Position numbers and translations under genes: made by a program. Below are positions 36,301 through 48,300 of a DNA stretch of 62,425 bases, piece after piece. Source of the stretch: Cyclospora cayetanensis (Eukaryota; Apicomplexa; Conoidasida; Eucoccidiorida; Eimeriidae); contig NW_020312039.1 of assembly GCF_002999335.1 (NCBI RefSeq), positions 85,001-147,425 of the forward strand. The letters run 5' to 3'. The notes under the pieces were generated by a model. The model searched no databases. It was not told the origin of the DNA and saw only the letters and a program-made list of their open reading frames with translations. How positions within the stretch are numbered: position 1 is the stretch's first letter; every line of letters starts with the position of its first letter.

Positions 36301-37539
36301 AGAAAAAGAAAGGCGAGCAGTGGAACACAGGGGGTTCACCACGGGAAGTCCTCAACAAGATGAGGCAGAAGGTCATGCAGGAAGTGGTTGGATACTTCAA
36401 GCCCCAAGTCATTGGCCGCATGACAAAAGTCGTCGTATGTACTCAGCACTTGCTAAACCATGCACTATTTTTTGCCGTTTCAAGACTCCACGATGCAGCT
36501 CCAATTTAGTTTGTTTACGCCTTTGTCTCTTTACATAAGGCAGCACACAGCGGCATGCTCGCCCTGGTGCATTGATAGCCTTGACAGCAATAGTGGCGCT
36601 CGTGCTGAGCGCAGCCAAGGCTTAAGTTTGTGAAGCTTGTGTAGATCGGGATTTGGGTGTGAAGTATCTCCACGGTTCCTCTGTGCTGCCTTCCATGCTG
36701 TGACATACTCTTGCAGATCTTTGAGCCACTGACCAACAGCGCAATGCGTGAAGTCTTGAACTTGATGTTTTCTTACATGATCAAGGAATTGAACAAGAAG
36801 GGCATCTCTTTTGAAGTCTTAGATTCAGCAAAGGCCTTTATTTTGGAACGTGCATGGTCTCACAAATTTGGTGGACGGCGGATGGCTAAGTAGGGTTTCC
36901 TAGCTGTGCTTCTACCCACCGAGGGATAGACAATTTTGCGAGAAGGCTTTTGCTGTGCCAGCCACCCTGCTTTGGTGGAGTCAACCAGAAGCAACAGAAA
37001 ATACCTTTCGCAAAAAGGGTCGATTTACATCCGTGGCTTGTTTTTGGTTGTATGCACAATTCTCAGGTATATCGAGAAGTATATTACTGCCAAGATTGCT
37101 CCACTTATTCTCTCTTCACAACTCAAGAAGGGAGACAAAGCGCAGCTCAAACGTTCACCAAAGCAGCCCAACCAGCTTAACCTTATTGTGAGTTGATCAC
37201 ATTGCACGCACAGTAGCGCAGCAGTGAGCGCCGCTTATCCTGTGTTACCTTGGGCCTTTTGCTTTGGCAAGCGAGCATTGCTCGTACTGCACGCTTGTAT
37301 ATTTGCAACAAAGCCTTGTGATCTTTCGGCGTCTCTCAGACATCTACCCATTTGCCCGCCTCTGAAGGCGATACACCGCCTTGCGTCTGTTTGCTGCCCT
37401 GTGTGCTGTGTGCCTGCAGATTTGCGAAGAAGGCGAACACGGGATTTGCAAGCCCAGCACAAAGCGCGGACGGGCACTTGTGATGCAAGTTGCTAAGGCT
37501 TCAACTGCCGATGGCGAAGAAGAAGACCCAATGATTTAG
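30394..37539 (+). CDS. clpB: ClpB/Hsp100-type AAA+ chaperone, paralogue A, with signal-peptide-like N-terminus
   Basis: A two-ring AAA+ unfoldase. Exon 30394-30492 begins [20 protein letters not shown], a likely signal peptide. Clp_N exons are 30909-31034, 31240-31331 and 31612-31799; the linker exon is 32033-32225. D1: 32390-32488 (Walker A GEAGVGKT), 32783-33033 (MRGEFEKR, Walker B ILFIDE), 33237-33352 ([12 protein letters not shown]). Short middle domain: 33818-34053, 34567-34629. D2: 34863-35000 (WTGIP), 35208-35325, 35532-35785 ([26 protein letters not shown]), 36030-36434 (TSNIG, then a Lys/Glu/Ala-rich insert), 36717-36889, 37067-37187 and 37420-37539. All joins keep phase except after exon 1, where one small exon of about 70 bases is missing from my model. 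The first pore loop has Met where ClpB has Tyr. No ClpP-binding IGF/LGF loop is visible, so it is probably a disaggregase or unfoldase rather than a protease partner. Confidence 0.9.
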
Positions 37540-38780
37540 AGCAAGACGTTCTTCGGGTCTAAACACTGAGACTCGTGCCATTTTGCGGATCAGGGGAATG
37601 TCGGAAGCAGCATGTAATTCAGTCAAGCGGTTGTGCGTTGAGGAGAGTGTCATGGTAGCGCTTAGATAATGGGGCAACCCAGGCAATGTGTTCGAGGAGA
37701 TTGCGGCTCACGGTTGAAACACGAGGACCAGTAGCTGTTCTTTGACACCGTAGAAGGATCCAAGCCGCTGTCGACTTGGACACGCGAGGACAAGGATACA
37801 GACCAAACGGCAAGCGTGCGGGCGCATGCCCCACCCATTTCTCTCCGGCTACACTCAGAGCCGCACCCATCTGGGTCCGATCTTTTACTTATTCCGCAGA
37901 AGATGTGTGGCACAAGCTCTTGCTGCAACAAACTAAGCAGGTGTAGGGTGACGACGATTTGCTCCTTCGTTTTGTGAAACGCAGCAAAGAACTCGTACTG
38001 TTTGATGTATACGCATAGCCTGGCAGCATATTGCTTCTTCCTCCTTGCACGTCTCTTTCGTGTCTTGAGGGGCTCCGCGAGGCAATGGCTATGGCGGGAC
38101 CATAGCAACCTCTAGGGTAAATAGTGCTCCGTATCAAGGACAAGAAGCCTCACATGCGGGATGTAATTTTTTGATCTTTCTTCCCCTAAAACAAAAAGAC
38201 TGAATTTAAAGTGTGTCATTCAACTGCGTAACGTGGAACAAAGAATAGAGCTTTCTAGTCTTTTTTCAAACTGACACTCGCGGGTCCACTGCGATTGAAA
38301 CCTAAATAAAGATAATTCAGTTTATATTAGTCATTTAGCAGGCGCGGGCAACTTCTGCGGGGAGGAGGGGGAGGGGCAGATGCAGGACTATTAAATATGC
38401 AAGTAAATGACACCTTCGCGCCTTGGCATAAGATGCATCATCCAGTTACCTGAGCTTCTAAATCACTCTATGTGCAGCTCCAGAAAGTCATTACTTTCCC
38501 GCTATCGTCTGGCAATCTCGTTTGAGCCAATACTTTGCGCAAGCAGCCTCCAACCGAGCAGATTATTGCTAATGACTCGTTTCCAACCCACAAAATCCGC
38601 CAGTTACGCCTATTTAAGTCTTCTGAGTAGCATTGCATATAGAATAACTTGCCACTTAAATTGCAGTGCGCCCCTTTAAGCTTCTGGAGGCTAGTACTCA
38701 GCACAAACTTCGACATTCCATTCTCCCGGTTTCATGCAAAGGGCTGATTAGGCTATCATTTTCTCCTTGTTGCACTCTGC
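37540..38780. other. Gene-poor stretch after Clp paralogue A
   Basis: No recognised gene. Several short frames on both strands at 37619-38143 and 38407-38716 lack conserved motifs. Confidence 0.45.
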
Positions 38781-40650
38781 AGGGCTATTGAGGAAGAATG
38801 CAAGACATGCGTGAGCCCCAAAACTTAGGCTTTTTCCTTTGACAAACAGAAAACACAGCCATGGGAGGAATCTGTTGGTGAAAAACAGACGGCTTTAATT
38901 CAAATAGGGGAATATCCTCCGCCCCCGTTAGATGCAAATCTACTTGCATCCAGTCTGCACCTGAAAATTCCAACCAATCAATGAATCTAGCCTTTTGCAC
39001 TGGACAGGCAACACGAATCGTCCTGCCCGTTGCTGTCATACGAAAGTCCTCTGGTTGCCAACAGTCACCGTTCAAAAAGCGAAAAAGTTATGTGGCATAT
39101 TAACCTGGCAAACTCGATTACACGAATAGCTGTAACCGAGCGCATCTAGTGCGATGCAATCACTACGCTTCTGGGCACGGCTTGGGTAGGGCGCTTTCTG
39201 ATGCATGAGGGAGACACGATGGGCAATAGAGCAGAGTCTTCCAGTTGACAGAATGTACTTATTATGGCCACGCGAAGAATTCTACGCGGAAGAGTTGCCA
39301 ATCCACCAGACCTCTGATCCCCAAGACAGTTCGCCCTCAGCCCACAACCTAGGCGTCTACCTTCAACGCCCTGCTTCACCGTGCGACCTCGTGTACTTGC
39401 CTGGCCAGGGCATCTCAAAGAAGGCTTTGACACATCCGTCCCATAGCCCGCGAGCATGTGACCGATTCTCCGAGGCTAGCCCTCGTTGCTGCTACCTCCT
39501 GCATACCACAGTGTCTCCAGGAAGAGACGCTTACTTTGGGATCACTCGTAGCAGGTGTCTTTCAGAAGTGCTGGCATCTGGTTTCTCCGTCTTGCGCCAT
39601 ACAGACAGCTTCCCGGTCTTCGTGATCTCAACTAGTGTTAGGGCCTAAGCGAAGTACGAACTGAAGACAAAGTCGAATCGAACACTTATTTGCTTTGGCT
39701 TCAATTTTCCGAGTCAGGTGAGTGGAAAGCTGTCCTGTGCGCCACATGGATTGCTGCGTAATTTATCGTACTTTCAGACACTACTTCATCGGCACGCACG
39801 CTCTCCCAATGTCGGGTTTCTTATTAGCGACTGTCGGCGCACTCGCGTTATGGTCACAGGTATTCATCCGCCCACATCCAGAGGAATCATCTGTAGCACT
39901 TCTATCTGCACTGCATTAAGATGTTCTTCCTGCCGACTCCACTACAAGCTCTGGCAATGCGCAGCTAGGAGTATCCCGGATTATATCATGAGTGGAGCCC
40001 ATTTGCTTTCAGTAGGAGGCCATCAAAAGTTTCAGCAAGTCCATTCAGTTGCTTTAGGCGCAATTAGATGTGGTTGGCCTCAGCGTCAAAGCTCTTCGCT
40101 AATCCGAAAAACTGAAGAATACTGATATTGGGGGTGAGTTGTTTGCACCGTCATGGCGCATGTCTCTTACTAAACCCACTGCCTGCACAAGGACTCCTCG
40201 GATGGCTGAGGCTCGTTTTAGCTCTGCTACGGTTCGGGAATCAGATTTCGGTTACCCTTGAAGCACTATTTATGACCGAGAAGCATTGTGGTGCTGCGCT
40301 GTGGCTGATGCCTGGACAAACTGTGCTGTCGCTTGATCGGAGGATGTGCTCCATGCGCTTTACTCTGAGTTCCATTCTCCGTCGGACAGGCCTTTCGCTA
40401 CTATAAGCCCTTGTCAGTCTAATCCCGAATCCAAGGGTCGTTCGTACCCTCGTGCTCTCCTGCTTGAAGCTCATATGTCCTACTTTTTCGGACATGTGAA
40501 CGAGCAGATACTCGTATACTGCAGACGCAGAGCTGCACATGGAAATAACTAGCTGAACCTAACCTAGCGCAGATCTGAACGGGTAGATCGCGGCCGTATA
40601 CATCCATGCGCGCTGTTGCATCCGCTTCCAGATAAGCAGCTGTCTTCAAA
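38780..40650 (+). mobile_element. Second decayed retroelement-like fragment
   Basis: A low-coding region with scattered pol-like residues on the plus strand, the clearest being an RNase H-like piece near 40200-40560. A minus-strand frame at 38785-39075 contains GADW in a context loosely like a retroviral-type protease, but that is weak. No LTRs were found, and borders are guesses. Confidence 0.35.
40200..40560 (+). pseudogene. RNase H-like remnant of a gypsy-type pol gene
   Basis: One frame reads STIYDREALWCCAVADAW, matching the Y-x-x-x-x-REAL-A-V-A----W helix of Ty3/gypsy RNase H. About 60 codons later, in another frame, a stretch LLLEAHMSYFFGHVNEQ resembles the family's end (L--F-Y-I-Y--G--N). 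Stops and frame changes lie between. The order supports a plus-strand element, independent of the minus-strand one at 25.7-29 kb. Confidence 0.4.
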
Positions 40651-43330
40651 ACATATATTGAAAATGATATCGTTTGATAGGAGCGTATGTTTATCCTGCG
40701 CCTTGAAGTTTCACTTGTTATTTATCATTGAGTGCAATATTTCACAGGGTCGATGAAAGGGGCAATCACTGCTATCCACATAGAATCAAGACGAGAATCC
40801 TGTCAATTACTCGCGCCTCATTTGTAAAATGCGGTGGGGATTTTCACGGGCCTCATGTTGCAACGACTCACACCGTTGAGTTCCTTGCAGCGTTTTACCC
40901 GAATTCCTTTTTTTGTTAGTGAACCACCTTTACATGGAGTCGGCAGATGTCAGAAACCAGTGCGTTTGTAGCCGTGCTCTGCATCTCAATTATCGACACG
41001 ATCAGCCGGCTCTCTTCCAAGTGATTTTACTTTCCTTAAAAGCCCCTTTTCATCCGCACGGTACCGGAAAGCATTAGTTTCTTCCGAAGAAGCCTCGGGA
41101 ACACTCGAAAAGCTCCTTCGCCACAATGTGCATGCATGTACGTACAGTCTTCCTCCTTATGTGCGTAGGCCGACTGTGCCCCGTTTTCTTAGCTGTCGAA
41201 AACCCAGTGGTGATGTAGTTCACTAATAGATAGGTGAAAAGCGCCTGCCTGTGCAGTGTTAGCCTTCAAGTTCATCGAATGTGAGGGCGCGAGCTGCCAT
41301 ATATGTAAGAATACATCAAGTCAGTGCGGCAGTTATCTTGACCTGGATTCTTCTTTCAACATACAGATAGGTCTGTGGAAAACGCTTTAGCATTGCCGTA
41401 GCATGCCAGCAAGGTTCATTAGGTCCATAAATAAGGCAGCTGTTTCATGTTATCTCTCAACCTGCGTGTGCGATTCCCAACCAAAATTGTCTGTCCGACG
41501 TTCACTCGCCGAAATATATGGTTACATTTTACCTAACGAATTAAGCGCCAGCACGTTACGCTTCAACAAAAGTGTTTAAACAGGTCCATTTGCAAATAAC
41601 AACGTGAGAGAGGTTTGAATAGGAGAGTTTGTTGTAGATGTTGCTTATCATTAAGAAAATCACACTTCTTTTCCCTTCCCTCGGCAAGCAAATCTGTCTG
41701 CGCAAAGAGTACGCCCCATTTGTAGCGAGCCGAAGCCTGCCTTGACACGGGCCACTATTACAGAGCGACTGCTTGGAAGTTACTATTCCTCGGGCAATCG
41801 GAAGGCGTGAATTATGCATCAACCCAAAAACCACCCCAGACGAGAGAATCTGCGCTTGTTCTTCGACGTGCGCGACACATCACTGTGTACTGAAAGCAGA
41901 GGAGATATTGATCTATAGGACATGCCACCGCTTCTAGTCAGTCTGGAGCAGGCATTGTAGCAAAAGCACTACTAATACATACCGGCGTATAGAACAGCAC
42001 GCAGCGCATGAAACGAGATCGCAAGGCCTAAAGCTAGGGTGTGCTCGAATGATGGCAAGACAACACCACAATGCTCGCTGATGGTGTGACGCATGAACGC
42101 ACATCTAAATTACTCTGATGAGGAGCAAAGACAGCAGACAGTCTAATTGAGAAGGGTGATTTACCAGCGTAGACTACAAGTCCACCAAACGGGTGAGCAG
42201 CGTGTAGCTCCCCTTCTGGTGACCCTGATTATGGCGCCCATAAGCTCGTTCGTTTTGGCACTCCGCACTTCATGCAACGGATGCCGAGACATCAAGACTG
42301 CGATCGGCATTCAGTAGAACCAGGATTACGCACACATCTCACGCGTAATACTCAGAACTACAGGCTTCTAAATGCACGTTTCCATTTTTGGCACAGTGCA
42401 GGCGTAGCGAAGCCGCTGAGATGGCAATGGGCCTCGTCTCAGAGGGCGACAGGGTACACATCCCTGATCCATGCTCTTTGAAGGAAGTACCCATCAATAA
42501 ATGATAGCTGTACGGTTTGGAGCGCCACTCCAATTTTAGAAAGCGCACGCAAGCATAGCAGAAAACCTACCTAGCTCCGAACTGTGTGCAGAAGCCTCAA
42601 GAGGTGACAACATACGAGGCGTCCTTTGCAAATCCGGCAGTGCCAACAGTGGTCCATCCTTTTTTTCGTCTCTAATGCTGGCCTCAACGCGTCATTGGGG
42701 GAAGCCTCATCGTGTAAAACTCAGTGACTTTCTCCCTTAGGTGGACCACAAAGGCGTCTTGGCGCTCTTCGTGATACCATGCATTTGTGCAATCGTGCCT
42801 TCCTGCGTTTGTATTTTGTGATCTCATTTGCGTCTTATTTGTATTCTGGTTCGTTTTGTGTACCCTAGTCGGCTTTTCCTCTGCATGTGGTTCATTTATC
42901 TTGCCCGCTGCCTCAACCCCTCGACAGGGGAAACAGGGACTTCTCCATATATATATCTTCCTGTACCAAATTGATACCCAAGATGCTACACATTACTGTA
43001 TTGATGAAATCGGTTCTATACTGAAGGCAGCCTGCAGAATGTAGCCGCAGTGCATCGGGGTCCACCATTACAGGCCTCTAGTCTTGCCCACATCGTCAGC
43101 TACAGCACGTAATTTTCCAGTCGAAAAACCTGAAATTTGCACAGCTAGCCAGTTGACCAACAGTCCATACACCGGAAACCAACACAAGGGAGTTACTAGA
43201 GTCCCTCAAATGTTTCCGTTGTGAAACGGAAACAAAGGTTAAAGATGGCAGGAAAGAGACCTGAGTCTTATTCTTTCGCGTAGCTTCTAAATAGCAACAG
43301 GCAACAGGGTAGGCTCATACCGCAAGCATA
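40651..43330. other. Gene-poor stretch
   Basis: No conserved coding exon, RNA gene or clear repeat was recognised. The short frames at 41556-41834 (-) and 42787-43044 (+) have no motif. Confidence 0.45.
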
Positions 43331-44275
43331 TCAGTCTGCTGACTCCGCTACAGAAGCCCTGATGATCTTGACATCATGCAGCGGTCTGTCCGTCTTGGTA
43401 GTCTGAACCAATGATAGTTTCTTAAGAGTATGGATGCCACCGCATACTCTTCCAAAGATGGTGCTTTTCCCGTCTAACGTGGGGGCCGGCCCAAGCAGTA
43501 GAATGAACTGCGAAGTATTGGTGTTGGGTCCATGATTTGCCATCGTCAGTACACCTGCGCCTGTGTGGCGTAGTTCTGCAGCATTAACCCAGAGGCAACC
43601 TAAATCGCAAGCATTCTGTGGTTTGATGACCCCTTGACGATCAAGGAACCGTAGGCAGGATCCATAAGAAACAAGACTATCAATAAGCGCCCAGATATCG
43701 CAGTAAAAAGGCACTTTCTAGCTGATCGGGCAGTACGAATACAGATCCCTCTAATCAACATTGTCAGGGATCTAAAAAAAAAACCCTCTAGGTCTCGATT
43801 ATCGTTGTCTGCCCTTTCTTGCTTCTGCACCTGGATGTATTTCATCCACAAATGACTTTCCGAAAATAGAAACTCCCCCCCTTCCGGTTCCCGTTGGATC
43901 TCCTCCTTGCGCCCACCTCCCCTGGCAGACTCTGTGGAAAACTGTTCCATCGTAGCATCCCGTCTTTGCAAGAAGAAAGAAGTTGATGCAAGCCCGCGGC
44001 GCGTGACACCAGTAAAGTTCTAGGTGTATATCTCCAATCGTCGTATGAAGGCAGACCCGGCGAGATGAAAGAAGCGCGCCAGAAGCGCGAACTGCCTCTA
44101 CTGCCGCTTCCACTGCAGCCGAGTCTGACGCATCCAATGAGTCTAAAAGTGACGAGATTGAGGACGATGAGGAGGGACCTTGAGACACAAGGGCGCCAAG
44201 AGAACCCTGCTGTCCATCTGAATCCTCTGCGTGTGCAGTGCCACGCGTCCGACGGGTTTCCGCTAGAGCAAACAT
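43331..44275 (-). CDS. PPIL1: PPIL1-like cyclophilin with substituted active site
   Basis: Cyclophilins are peptidyl-prolyl isomerases; PPIL1 is a spliceosome-associated member. Exons 43831-44275 and 43331-43575 join in phase (CCA-G/AA) to 229 residues. The ATG at 44275 is the first in frame; the frame stays open upstream but has no ATG there. The first 70 residues are Ser/Ala-rich and extra to the family. The domain starts near residue 73: HTTIGDIHLELYW, then GTVFHR, QGGDPTGTGRGGVSIFGK, HTGAGVLTMANHGPNTNTSQ, LDGKSTIFGRV and RPLHDVKIIRA, all PPIL1-like. By cyclophilin A numbering Arg55 and Gln63 remain, but F60 and M61 are Arg and Trp, F113 is Ile, the W121 position has no Trp, and H126 is Ser. 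Fold and family are sure; catalytic activity is doubtful. PPIL3 is a less likely match. Confidence 0.9.
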
Positions 44276-45308
44276 CCTCAAGACGCGAATACAGACACGA
44301 AGAAGTCCACGATTCGCGACAACAGGCGTGGTGGAAGGAGCTACAGCGGTGCGGCGTGTCACATAACAAGGCGTCAGGGCCTCTGCTTCCCGGGTGACAA
44401 GGTTCTAGAGGAGGGCTAGGCAGATCTTCTGTTGCATGCGTACTTCCCTAAAAACAAGCTGCTGCACCTCCTGCTAGTCTTGCTGCTAAGCTGCCACCTG
44501 CTACAGCAACGGGGTAGAAGCAGCCTAGCACATTAAAAAGTTACGAGAGTGAGGAGAGAACTTTGATTGCCTACTAAGGCCCGCTTTAGAGCCTCTCTTG
44601 GGGCTCTCTCAGCAGAGGACGACGAAGACGGGATCCCCTGCGATAAACGGATTCGCAAGAGTAGATGGATAGAGCGGATTATGCTTCTCGCGTATGTTTT
44701 GATGATAATAAAGGGATTAAGTGGAACACCAACAGCTTAAAATGCATGCGCGCAGCCAATTTGGACCCGTCAGTAGTAGGAGCGGCAGCAGCAGCAGCAT
44801 TACCAGTAGCAGTATAGGAGCAGTTGCATCGAGCGGAAGGTGGAAGAGCGGACGCGCATACTACATAATCTGGTTTCTGTCTTGCACTTTGCTTTGAAGC
44901 TTTTATAGTTTGACTTCATCCTTCCTTTTATGATTCCATTGTTTTTCCTCGTTCCCCCTCCAACCGAGTTTTGCGTCTCTGCTTCCGCCGGAGGAGGCCG
45001 AGCGCCTCTCGAGGCAGCTGAAGAGCCTTAGGGGAACTGCAGCCTCTGCAATAGCCAATGGCATTTATTTGGCGTCCACTTGTCGTTCCTCACAATAAGC
45101 GGTGCATTAGCACTTAGCTGCGGCAGTACAGGAGCAAGCGACAGGGGCAGCAGCTTATGCAGCTCGCCGCATTCCTAGCGACTGAAATAGAGCAGCAGCC
45201 CTCGCTAGAGAAGCTTTTGGGAGGCCCTGAACCTCCTGCGTTCCCCTCTCTTAAGCAGCCAATCTGGGGTGCATTCAAAGTGGCAGCTGTAGCAGGAGTG
45301 GCAGCAAA
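44276..45308. other. Divergent spacer between the PPIL1-like gene and Clp paralogue B
   Basis: Contains CAG/CTG-rich stretches (near 44785-44810) but no recognised exon. Promoters for both flanking genes should lie here; no GGGGCCCC cluster like those at 11.6 and 20.2 kb was seen. Confidence 0.45.
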
Positions 45309-48300
45309 ATGTTGCGGTGGCTGCGGAGGGTGGCGTCATTGGCGCTGTTGCTGCTTAGTGGCGGCAATGACATGCAAGAGGTTTCAGCGAGTTTACCACT
45401 AAGGCCAACCCCTGATCAGGTCAGTCAGAGGGCTGGGGCATCACATCGTGCTGGCATTTTTTCTGGTGCTACTCATGGCCAGTACAGCAACTCGCGGATG
45501 CAGAAGCTGCACACAGAGGGCCCGCATTGCCTCCATCTAGGCTGTGCTTGTGGTCATTCCTACCGCTAATGTGGGTGGCCTAGACTCAGCGTGCTCGAAG
45601 AGGATCCGACTCGGAGGAGGGCGAGATGCTCCTTCCCCTGCATTGTTGGCCTACAGGACGGCAAAGCGCCTAACGTGCTCTACGAGCGTTTGTTGGCATT
45701 GCTTTTGCGACTGCAGCGCGCACCTTCGGAGCTCAATTTCGATGTGCAGCTTATGGTGGAGACGATGGATGTTTTTGCGTGGCACATGCATCATGACAGA
45801 ATCGCCCTCGCCCACCTAATCATGGTCCTTTTGGAAGGCTCGAGGCTTGAAAGTGAGAAGCCTTGGGGCCCACAGCTGCGTGTGTACACCCCTGCATGCT
45901 TCGTGGATGTAAACGTTCGTACAATTGGTCATGCATGGGTACCTACTGCTTGCATGGATGAACGCACGCATCTTCAGGCACCGTGAATGAGAGTGGGGGA
46001 TCGTGTGACGCCCCTCGAACCTTCATACGCTTGGCTGCTATCTTCCCCGCGCCTATTCTACTCTGCTTATAACAACATGTATATGCAAAGAAATGAGCCT
46101 TTCACGTGTCCTTCAGCAGCCAGCCTTCCCAGTTAGATGCCGAAAGCTATATATTTTTCTCGCTATACTCTCGAAGAGAACTTTACTGTCTGCCCCTTCG
46201 TGTACCGTGGTGTCTCTTGTGCTGCAGCTCCGCGGGAGGTAATCACGCGGTGCAAAGGCGATTTTACACAGGTTAGGGGTATAGTCAAGAACGTCCTTAC
46301 TCGGCTCCCCCGCACGCCTGTAAGTACAGTCCGCAGGTGCCGGGCGGTGCCGTTGGTTTACCCATGCAGCAGGGAAAATACCAAGGAAAGGGCATGTGCT
46401 GTGCTGTTTCTTGAACTAGCCTTATTAGCAACTCGCTTGAACTTGCCCTTGCTCCCACCACGCCTCTGGTTACTCCGTAGCGTGTGGGTTTGTCCGTGTT
46501 GCTTGGTGCCTGATAGTAGACACCCGACGCGCTGCGTGTATTATAGTGGCACTCATGCGTGGCCATACGCGCAACACGGCAGTGCAGCAATAACACTGCA
46601 GATAACCAGAACTTCATTAAGCCTGCGTTGCGAAACAAGAATTTGCACAACTGGAAACAGTTCTCTTATCTCTCGTGTTGTTGGCGTCTCTGCTGCATTG
46701 CACCCGTATATACAGCTCCCCCAACACTTCCTACGGCGCCAGTTTTGCACGCGAGTGTATGACTCACGGCTGTTGCGGCTGCCTGTGCTGCGTTCGCAGG
46801 TTACCGTGCCCCTTGGGAAAGCGGAGCTGACCCCGGCAGTGCTGGAGGTCTTTCTGCGTGCGCACCGAATGGCGGCGGCTGAAGGCGCCCTTGTCGGGAT
46901 GCAGCACGTCTTTCTCGTACTCCTGCAGTCCCCTACATTCTACAAGATTCTCTTGAATAGTGGTTGCGATATTGACATCTTTAAGGAGTAAGCTTCATGC
47001 TTCAAGCCACGCAGCAATTTCAGAGTTCACCCGTGTGCGGCTAGCGTTCTGCCTGCTCTTTGCCCAAGACCTCCTGATTACCCTCTAGCCTCCGTTTCTC
47101 TCTCTGCTACTGGTTTTAGCGGTTTCCTCCTCAGGGTGTAGACCCTTTCATCTGTCTAAGGCTCCGTGTCGCTGCAGCGAGTTGGCGCTGGCATACAAGA
47201 ACACGCCGATGCCGGTAACTTCGGGCACCACTCATCACGTGTCTCAGGACTTCGACTTAAGTCAGTACGGAGAAGACCTTACAGAAAAGGCCAGAAATGG
47301 GAGGTTGCAGCCTGTTATTGGCAGGCAGGACGAAATTGACAGAATCGCTCAGGTACTACCCATGAGATGAGCCCCGAGGCCAAGAGGCACACAGAGAATG
47401 TATAGGAGGAGGGAGGGAAGGAGGCAGAGAAGAGGAGCTCCATGGGGTTTTTGCGTCCGGTTCGGGAGTAGCTCATTCGTGCCTAGTGCCTCGTGGGTAT
47501 GGAGTGTGTATGAGGGTTGGCAACGGTGGCACAATGCTGTGAGGGGGAGGAAGCAGCTACGCGCGTCGGGTGTGTAAACAGGCTGTGCAGGTTCTGCTGT
47601 GCCTCTTCTAGCCATCATAATGTGCATGCAGTGCGCTTCTTTCCGGTGGTCATGTTTTGTTCCTCAGATTTTGAGCCGCATGATGACAAAGGCCCCCCTC
47701 CTCATCGGGGAGCCTGGCGTTGGAAAAACAGTCATTATTGAGGGCCTTGCTCAGCGCATTATTGAAGTGAGTACCGGTGGTATGTCGCGTGTATAGTTCA
47801 GGGTTTCCTAGGGTAGCTTGTGTGTACGCATGCTCGCGAAGTACGTTTTGGTGACCTCTGACGATTGCTGTTCGAGCTTGTTATAGCTGCTTGTTTGGGA
47901 TGCAGGGAGCAGTGCCTAGGGCATTGCGTGGACGCCGCATCTTTTCTTTGGATTTGCTCAATTTGTCCGCCGGCACGTCCATGCGTGGAGAGTTTGAAAA
48001 GAGGATGAAGGAGATTATCAGTTACTTGCAGGAACATAAGAAGAGTGTCATTCTATTTGTCGACGAGATCCACTCTCTCGTCGGCGCAGGCAAGGCCGCT
48101 GGCTCCTCGGATGCCACACAAATCCTCAAGGTGCCACTCGCCAGAGGAGACATTGTGTAAGCAAGACAAGGCATGAGGCAGCAAAGCCTGCTTACCTGTA
48201 ACTCTGTCGGTGCTTTGACCTCTCACCGCTTCTTGCGGCCTATGCTGCCACCTTGTTCTTGTGTACATGCGCGCAGGCTGGTGGGTGCCACTACGCTTGA

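Noticed and set aside
44276..44369. Upstream extension of the PPIL1-like protein to 44362 or 44369
   Set aside because: Those starts use GTG or TTG codons and are unlikely in a nuclear eukaryotic gene; the first in-frame ATG is at 44275.
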